Assembly: GCF_022458985.1 (NCBI RefSeq)
Contig: NC_061779.1
Coordinates: 14,615,001-14,679,000 of the forward strand
Origin: Mugil cephalus
Lineage: Eukaryota > Chordata > Actinopteri > Mugiliformes > Mugilidae
Length of the DNA stretch: 64,000 bases
Direction: 5' to 3'
Made by a program: the position numbers and the translations under genes. Below the pieces are notes generated by a model. That model worked only from the letters and a program-made list of their open reading frames with translations, had not been told where the DNA came from and did not search any database. Position 1 is the stretch's first letter; every line of letters begins with the position of its first letter. Below are positions 52,201 to 61,200 of this stretch, piece by piece.

Positions 52201-55200
52201 ATAGTCATGAATCTAATCCACTGAACTTAATTTATTAGCATTTATTTATATATATATATAGGATAAAATATTTTTTTTCTTAATTATACTATTATGCCCT
52301 TAACAGCAGTTGCCCTGAAATGTAAAACCCATGTTTTGGAGCAAGAAATGTGTTCAGTAATACTGCCATACCTGCTCATTCATTTTTATATTTTAGAAGT
52401 AAATTTAAAACTGAATGACAGAATTGGAAGAAACTAAATCTAAACAGAGAGGCAGAGGAGAAACGCAGTTTGTAGATCAAACCAGTTTGTCGAGCTTTAG
52501 ATCCAAAGCAGCTTAAAGCGTGAGACAAGCTCCTCTTGTTGTATTTGGGGCTCGGTAGTGTTAAAGACTGGAAAAATCCTGCCTCTGAGTAAGAAAACAT
52601 CTCTTTAATTCCTGTAAATGCTGACACAATAGCTGAATTAGATTTTTCTTATTTCATTAGATCCTAATGATATTTCTGTATTTCTAATCATATTCTAATG
52701 GTTCTCTGTATCTTATGCTGTTAAAATTATTTTCTTAACTTTCAAGTTCTCTAATCGCTGTGTTCTTAGATCACCCGTCTGGCCTTTTCTCAGTTTCACT
52801 CAGTCCGTGGTCATCCGTTGAGACCACCCTGGCGCTGACTGCAGCCAGCCAGCCGAGCATTTGCCTTCCACTGAAACTAGACTGTTGTGGGGCGGAGTCA
52901 GGTTGTGCACTTTTGAGATTAAACAGGAATACTTTAGGGATCACTTTGTTTCAGATTTCAGTCCCTCGGCCCCGTCGGAGAAAGAGAGGTTCCCTTTCTG
53001 GTGAGAGCCATGTAATCCCCTGTCCAGCCGGCAGCTTGTTGTCCCCTGACTGTACCTCTGCTTCTTTCTCTCTCTCTTTCTCTCCCCGTCTCTCTTTATC
53101 TGTTCTCAACAGAACAATGCAGACCAAGTGGCTTTCCAAGTGGGTGGAGGCCTGTCTGCTCTGGAACAAATTTTGCAGGTCATCACTGCTGTTTCCACAC
53201 CCACTGCAGTTCCCCGTATTCCTATCAAGTGAGTACCGTAATCAGACTGGTATATTAGTTTTAATTTGCATGATCCACATAAATATATATATATATATTT
53301 ATATATAAAAAAATATTTAAAAGTAGTTTTGTTTTTCATATTTTTTGTCTGTGATTTAACATGCAATTCAAAACAAACAAACAAAAACTATTGCGGTCCC
53401 CTGCAAGTTTATTGGCAACGACTTGATCATGTTTCTATTTCAAGCCAGCAGGGTGAGCTGTCTCTATAGCTTCGGTTTTGTACCATTTGGTCTTGGAAAT
53501 GCTGACCGGCCGTTATTATTGAGATTGGTCATTAGCGTTGACCCAATGTGATCTTGTTAAATAGGTGCAAGTCCAAATTTGTCTTCATTGTCAATGGTGG
53601 AATGTGGGAATTTGTTCATGAGCAATCCGTGATGAAGACTAGCGGATTAATACAAAACACTGGAGGGGCCTTCACTTTTAACTTACCCTAAAATAGCAAA
53701 AGGAACAGCATCTTTTTTTTTTTTTTTTTCATAAAGGTTTATCTTCTGAGGTTACCGACGTTGTGCTTAGATTAAGAAAGCATATAAAAATATCCTCGCA
53801 TGATGTAAAAATAAGTTGACGCTCGCATTGTTTTACAGCTTTTACTTCCACTCATAGAGGAACTAATATTAAATAGATTGGGTGAAGTGACAGTACACCT
53901 TAATCACTGGTATAAAGTGAACTGTTTTTCACTTCCCTTTGGCCAACTACAATTTAAACGGTACACAGTGTGTTGCATGAGTATAAAATAGCATTTGCAT
54001 GTCTGAATGTGAAGCCTAAAAGAAAGGAGCACTTTTGGATGAGCCGCACTGTTTGATGTCCATCTATTCTCTACTGCATATTCGCCGGCCTTCAGCTGCT
54101 ACAGTCCTTCTTCCCAATGACTTCTCTATGACTGTATCCTCTCTCTGACCTCGCTGACTATACTACTCTATTTCCTCCCTGTGATTGTTTTTGCAATTGC
54201 ATAAAGTGAGTGAGCTAATCTCGGCTAACCTACTTAATCACTGTTTATCGTTGCTTTATCTCAATAAATACTCTCAAAATGTATTAATGAATAACAGCGA
54301 TGCCCTTCAAGAAACGGGAAGCATTTCCATTTCTGTGATCAATTTGTGTTCACTCTTTTCTCTGGAAACACAAAAAGCACATGTGTCCCATCTATCATTT
54401 AGAGTACAGAATATTTTTGAGTTGTGGGTCTGGCGTTAGCATGGCCTGCCAGTACATAACCTCAGAAAAGCTGTTCTGCTCACAAGTGGGACTCTGTAAT
54501 GGACTCGAATGGCCTTGCTTTCCCATTCATTAGCATTTACTGGTCTCCGAGTCCCTGCTAATGGACAAATGCTTCTTATATTTATAAGGCTTTTAAAGGG
54601 CATCACATGTATATTGATTTTTTTTGTAGTCTCTCTTCCTCAATCATTGTAATCTGAGGGAATTTCAAGTAGACTTCTGACTTGGAAGAAATATTATCCT
54701 AAATGGAAAGACTGTCCTCAAGCACAGAGCGCTTGTATGCAGAGCTCGCCTGCTCGTCCGTTTATGACGGTGGGCGAGCTTAAATACACACAATGTCCCC
54801 TCGGCTTTAAGACACCTCCTTGACACGGTGAAGATGAGGCCCCTTTTTTCTTTCTCTGCTTACAATTCAAGAAAACATTTAATTATAAATAGTTATAAAA
54901 GGGTCTTAAATTAGCTCCTCTTTTATACCCGACCCCTTTCCCACAGCTAAACAGGATTGTCCTGGAAGGAGTTACAAGCCATGAGCCAATGTGTCATTTT
55001 GATGCTCTGATAAAAATTGAGGTCAGCCCTTCAGTTTACGGTCAGTTTATACGGCCGTGCTCTTGAAAGCATCAATTCAGCTCATTATTATACCCATGTA
55101 ATCCGTATACACAAGCTTTTTGCCTTAATGAATAAATGTAGTACTTACTGTTCAGGTTGCAGGAACCAAAAGCTAATTATTTTATGAACACACGCGCGCA

Positions 55201-58200
55201 GATTAGAAAAGTCACGTTTCCCATGTAAAATACAGGAGAGGTCACATTTTATTTGTGTGTCAGGTCAACAAAGATGGTAGCTCATGACAAGATGCAACAC
55301 AAGGACGCAGCCCGGCCGTCTGCTTATCACTATCTGTCATCTGGGTTGCTGTGTGGCCTAATGGGCTGCTATACAGACGCTAGCCTCCCAGTACGCTACA
55401 TTATCTGTTTACAGGGATGCTGCCGTATTGATCACCTCCTCCCACCAGATAAGCGGAGTGATTTACAAAAAAAGGCAGCTGCGGAGATGCTCCTGCCATA
55501 TCTCTCCCCGGGGAGGCTGATTCCATCTTGTTACCATTACATTAATGAGCTAATTCCTCTGCGAGGCTGCGCTAATGTTCTGCTGTAACTCTGTGGTCGC
55601 CGCAGCGCCTAGATCAGGGTTTAGGTAGCCCCTGTCATTAAGTTTAGCCGGAGGCATGATATCTCACTAAAGGCACAATAACAACCTAAACTCGGGCTTG
55701 AACAAGATTAGGTTTATTAGGTCATTTCATTTGCATGACTTGTGATTAAAATGTGTGTGCGTTTAAATTACTCATCATTACATTATCAGCTGAAGGTTCA
55801 ATTTATTATTTCATCTTTGAAATATCAGAAAATCGTGTAAAATATCTAACAGGTTCCCAATTGCCCAATGCATTGTGTTATAGTTTGAACCGATTGCAAA
55901 TCTGTTCAGTTTATTAGTTAAAAAATTAGCAACTTGTTTTTAGCAAATTATGAATTGAGATTTGTAAAAGGGACTTAATTTTATATCAGTTGACTAATAG
56001 TTTCATATTTATTATTGAGGTGATGGTGAACTAATAGCGATGTATTTAGATTTATACTTATTTGTATGGCACCACACCAAACACCTAAAAGGTTGTTATA
56101 GTTGTTCCGTTGTTACTGGATGAACGACAAAAAAATCTCATTCATATTTTATGTTCACATCCTGATATTTGGGTCCCACTGTACAACAGTTTGTGGAGAT
56201 TTTTAAAGTACGACAGTGTGATGGTAAAAGATGAGCTCCAAAAAAAAAAGGTTTAGTAGTCCTTGGACATGTGTGTTAACCCAATTTGTATTTCCACCTC
56301 TGTCTCACATGACCCGGTGTATCCTGTGAAATCAGACCTGCTACCTGTGGTTTTATTTCAGGATGTTTTCCACCATTCGTGAGTGTGTGTGTGTCTCTCT
56401 CTGTATTTGTGTGTGTGTGTGTGTGTGTGTGTATTTGCGTGCGTGTGCACGCCGCAGTGTGACGGCTCATCAGATTTCTCCTCCTTCATACCTGGCCAGT
56501 GTGGCACGACAGCCACAGTAGATGTCTTGGAAGCACTCAGGGTATCGGAGAGATCAACAGCAGAATCAAATTAAATGTCATTTAGATAGCCATGAATGAA
56601 GGGATTGTTTGACAGCACAAGGAAATGGACTTGCTCCTCACCTTTTATTTTGGCTTAGGATTCTTTTTCTTCCCCTGTTTAAGAGGCAGGGGCTCAACCT
56701 GATCTGGAAGTTAGTCAGATTTCTGCAGCGCTGCTCCCGTCAGGCTCGACTGCACACATAGGAAACGCACAGAAAGGGTGAGGAATGTGAGACTCAGGTT
56801 GAAGAGCACAGATCCCCGAGTTGATAACTGGAGGCAGTGACAAAAAGCATAAAGAGCCTTTTACAAGCTTGTTGTCCTGTTGTCAGCTAAAAGGCGAGTT
56901 GGCCATTTACCTCAATAAATGGACTTGGGTGAAAGACAGACACAATCCATAACCGTGTACCTCAGGGGAAACAGTGTGTTTATGGTTGTTACTTCTGATT
57001 TATTCCAGAGAGTTAACCAGCCGGTGAGGTATACGACTATTTTGTGGACAAACGCTGTTTCATGAGTTTCATATGATTCTTCTTAATTTTTTCCTATCCG
57101 TGTCATTTAAACGTGATGTGTATTTTTATTTCAGACGTCAGATGGACTCTTAATACGTCCCTAAATCTTCACTTTCTTCCATTTGTTGGCCGCTAGCCTC
57201 AGTTCTGTATGGCTTCAAATGTTGTCTAACTCCTGGCTGTTCGAATCATTGTATTTCTGCCTGAATCCACCACTTTACTGTTTTAATTAACAAAAAAACC
57301 TGAATGACCTGAATGTGGCAGGTTGACAATGAGATGGATTGCGATTATGCTAATTTTGGGAACTTGCAAAGCACAGTGTCACCTATGTAACGAGAAACCC
57401 GTACTGGTGTAGGTGGAAGAATGTGGCCTGCTCAGGTAGACTGGCACACATCAGTCCCCGCAAAGTTTTTGTGCAACGTGAGAAAGGGCGGCGTGGCACT
57501 TTAACGAATTGTTCCTCAAAATCTTTGACTGGAGCTGTCACTGAGGGGTGTTTGGATAGTGAGATTCCCAGAGAGGTTGGACTATCGGGTGTCATGCTCA
57601 TCAAGCTCAATTAGGTGGGAGGAAACCAAAGACAGATCACTGTAATGGTTCATTGTACAAGCTGCTGTAAGGGCATAACTCAAGCATGCCTTTGACAGCC
57701 TTCTCATTTGTTCAGAGATGACCAAAGACAAGCCTGATTAGCTGTGTTACAAAGCAATTGCATGCTCATTACATGAGCAGCTGAGTGAATTTGGTTGAGG
57801 GACCTGGTCTGTCCTGCCAGAAGTTAAGTGATTTAATTAGAATATGCTAGGTAAGGTCAGGTGGACAGAATGCAGCCTTGATTTTTTATTTATTTATTTA
57901 AAATTTTTTTTAAGTTATCTCATTGGTGTATGGTGTTTTAATAACTTCTTTAGAAACTCCGTATTCACTTCACCATACTCTTAAGTATTATTCAATTCAA
58001 TTCAATTCTCAATTCTGTGTGTAAATGCATTACATTGTGAGAAGCTCAAAACACCATAACATTAGCTGTACCCTTGCAACTGCAGCTAGTCCCAGCTGAC
58101 AACACTGAGCGAGAGGCGGAGGTACATCCTGCACAGGTCATCAGTCAGCCACAGGGCTGGGACTCCAAATAACAGAAACTAAATAAGGAAAACTGTTTTG

Positions 58201-61200
58201 CAGCCACCGACGTGAACACGGACTCTACCAAAAATATAAATGTACCTAAATTTCATGTGACAAGGGGAACACTGTCAGAAAGCATTGCATCAAATTCTAA
58301 ATGAGGACAAACTGCTTTTGAAAAGCTGAAAATGGCCCAACAGGTTTCCACAGTGGACAAACCGAGGCATGCTTAACTGACGCTTGATGGCATGGAAACT
58401 CCTAGCAAAACTGCCAAATGGAGAAAAAGACATGACAGTGCAATAATAAATCCCGATTATTTGTCGTGACAAATTTCTCTTCTAGATAGTCGATGGTTTT
58501 GTTTCATTTAGCTGCATATTTCACATAATACACTGCACTGTTGAACAATCAAAATACCACTCAGCACTGATTCCATCAACACCAGAACGAGCCCACGCTC
58601 TCCTATCGACTAATCTAAACCTTTCTCTCCAAGTAAATTACTTCCCTCTTTGTTCCTTCAAGAAGGAACTATTTAATGTATCACTGTACCACAGCTTAGG
58701 CCAATTACTTGCACACAGAAAGCCCCAAAATTTCAAAGTATCCCGAACGCCGTTGATCAGCATGAACTTTATCTGGCTGTTCTGAGACAGCCCTTTGACA
58801 GTAATCAAGTCAGTCCTGCTTTGCTATTTAATCTCTGATAGATCATAAGATAACTGTACTATTGTGCGCTACTTTACTTCTTCACTCAACAGGTACAAAT
58901 ACCATAATAGTGACGTAAAGTAGCCCATGTCCTTGCGAGGAATGTGCGTGGCAGCCACCACTGTTTTCATGAGCCGCATAAAGCGTATAATTATACAGTA
59001 CAATTAATGGAAAAAATTTTTTTAGCCACTTTGTTATTTACATAGAAGCCGCCCTCTGTCCCGTGTTCACTTGGGAATCAGAGTCTGTGAGAATCAAACG
59101 CTGTACAATGCATAGTTTGGTTGGGTTCTCGTGTTTCCCCACCTCCTCTTCACACAGGCAGTCAATTCACTTAATCATTAATTAACTTTTCTTTCCATCG
59201 TCTTTGCGATTAAATTCAGTCACCATCAGTATCTGACATGTAGAACTTAAACTACCAATTGAAGAATGTTCTTTCTAATTGTTAAAGACTCTGTTTTTGG
59301 TTTCAGGTTGAAGTGAGCTTTGATGTCAGATTTCGACGCCATCCCATAGCTCAAAATATAGCGCTTCTCACATTAACGCCGCATTCTGCGTCCGACAGCT
59401 GCGCAGCAATGACAATGATGCTGCGGCAAAGCCCGCCGGCTAACGCAAGGCGAAGAACAGAGGAAGTTATTGACAGACTTTGGTGAACCTCTACCTAATC
59501 TATTTTTCTTTACTGTGCCAGCGTGGTTTGACTGAAAACGCGCAGCAGATGTGAAGGTTCGGTAGATATCAAAATGTTTACCAGTTGAAATAAACATGGC
59601 CTACTTTAGGCAGCGGAGAGGCGGATTCCATTCTTCCAGCGAGCAGATAGGACACGCTATTCCTCCAATGGCTAAAATATACAGTTGTCAGAAAATATTA
59701 ACTGATGAAACGGGGCGAGGGGGAGTAGCAGTCACAGCAGAATGATTGGTCAGTTATCTGAAGCATTAATCTTCTCTGGGGCTTGTTTTAGAGTAGACAT
59801 AATACAGAGGCACGCTGACTGGCTCAGCGCTGGCTGCTGCCTGGGGCTGCCTGGCGGCTGCGAGGAGCTGCTAAAAGAAACAGTTTTATCTCTCCAGCGG
59901 AAATGCTGCACCATCTCTGCCAAGATGGAACTGAGATTGCACTCAGCACCTCGGAAGGTGGCTCTAGTGAGGGGAGTCTCCGCATAAGTAGCTGATATGA
60001 GTGTTTTATTCCTCAAATCGGCTTCCCTGCTCACGCTGTCAGTGAGATATGCGTTTGACTTGAGAAGACAAACTGCACCCTTAAGGAACCACAAATAGAG
60101 AAGAGTGTGTTTGGTTTCCTGATGCCTGCAGATAGTCTTGTCAGTGCCCAGGTCACATTTACATCCCCGCTGAAGTGTTTCTTTAACAAATGGAAATGCC
60201 CTGAGGTTTGTTTTAATTTAAACGTGTGATTAATGATGGCTGCTCATGTCTCTTTGTTAGATCTCTCTGTGCTGCTGTTAACATCTACAACCTGGCATGT
60301 TCCTGCTGCCCCCCCAACTGCTCCTATGTGCTGTTCAGCAACAAGATAGTCCTCCTCATGGACCTGCTGCTGCATCAGCTCACTGTAAGTGGATCCATCC
60401 CAGAACATAAACTGGACCATTGTCTATGAAACGTGTAAGCGTTATTTTACCATGCATGAATTCAGCGTTTGTGTCAACAATTCCTAGGTTTCCTTAAGTT
60501 CTTTTATATATATAAACACTGTCTTGACCACTGAGAAACCCTCATTGCTGGTGTGTTTTACTGCCACAGTGTTAATGAAACACAGAGCAAGACACAGGCT
60601 GGCGTGTAACAAACCATTGCCCAACCTCTCCACAGATGCCTCCTGACTGACTGAGGGAATGTGAGAGCATAGTCAGTCAGGCAGGCAGGCAGGCAGGCAG
60701 GCTGCATTGCGGCGGCATGTCAGCCCATATCCTTCAGCACTCTGCGAGAAGGACTGTAAACACCAGCTCACTCCAAACATCCAACGGTGGCGGCTCACTG
60801 GGGCCGCCTACACTCACAACACAGACAGGACAAGGCACAGGCACAGGGGTTGTGGTGCATGCATGAACTCTACTGGGGCTTCCTTCTCCAGTCGAGTTCC
60901 AATCCCAAGCAGTCATATTTCCTTAGGGCACACAGGGAGAGGTTAGCCTGTGCGCTTGAGTTTATATAAAACATATCCCAGCAGCTGCTCTGCTGACTGA
61001 CATATCCAACAGCACTGCAGGAGATGAACAAACTTCTCTCCTTTTGTTCGGCGCGGATTAAGAATGGAGGTCAACAATCACTCACGCTCCTACTCGGGAG
61101 TTCTACAACGTGTTGTAATTTAGTTGACAATTTAAAGTTTTCGTGCGTTATTATATTTATGGACGTGTATTGATGTGCGTGTCCGTTTTGGTATGCGCGT

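Larger units (their letters stand above)
47312..53112 (+). other. scaper: scaper intron 22
   Basis: This 5.8-kb intron holds an AT-rich inverted-repeat stretch (49733-49870) and two enhancer-like stretches listed separately. A 135-codon open frame at 51831-52238 has no protein-like character and is not called. Confidence 0.5.
53229..60260 (+). other. scaper: scaper intron 23 (largest intron)
   Basis: This 7-kb intron is the strongest candidate for regulatory content. Long stretches have complex sequence without simple repeats, the best of which are listed separately. It also has a poly-T tract near 53712, a TG microsatellite at 56381, and a small dispersed-repeat fragment near 58080. Confidence 0.55.

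Noticed and set aside
51831..52238. 135-codon open frame in scaper intron 22
   Set aside because: No recognisable domain, no splice or promoter context, and composition like the surrounding intron.
52760..53308. 182-codon open frame spanning scaper intron 22 and exon 23
   Set aside because: The frame differs from the scaper frame in exon 53113-53228, and its upstream part has no protein-like conservation. It is open by chance.
55253..55588. 111-codon open frame crossing a candidate enhancer
   Set aside because: Low-quality protein sequence. The stretch is better explained as regulatory DNA.
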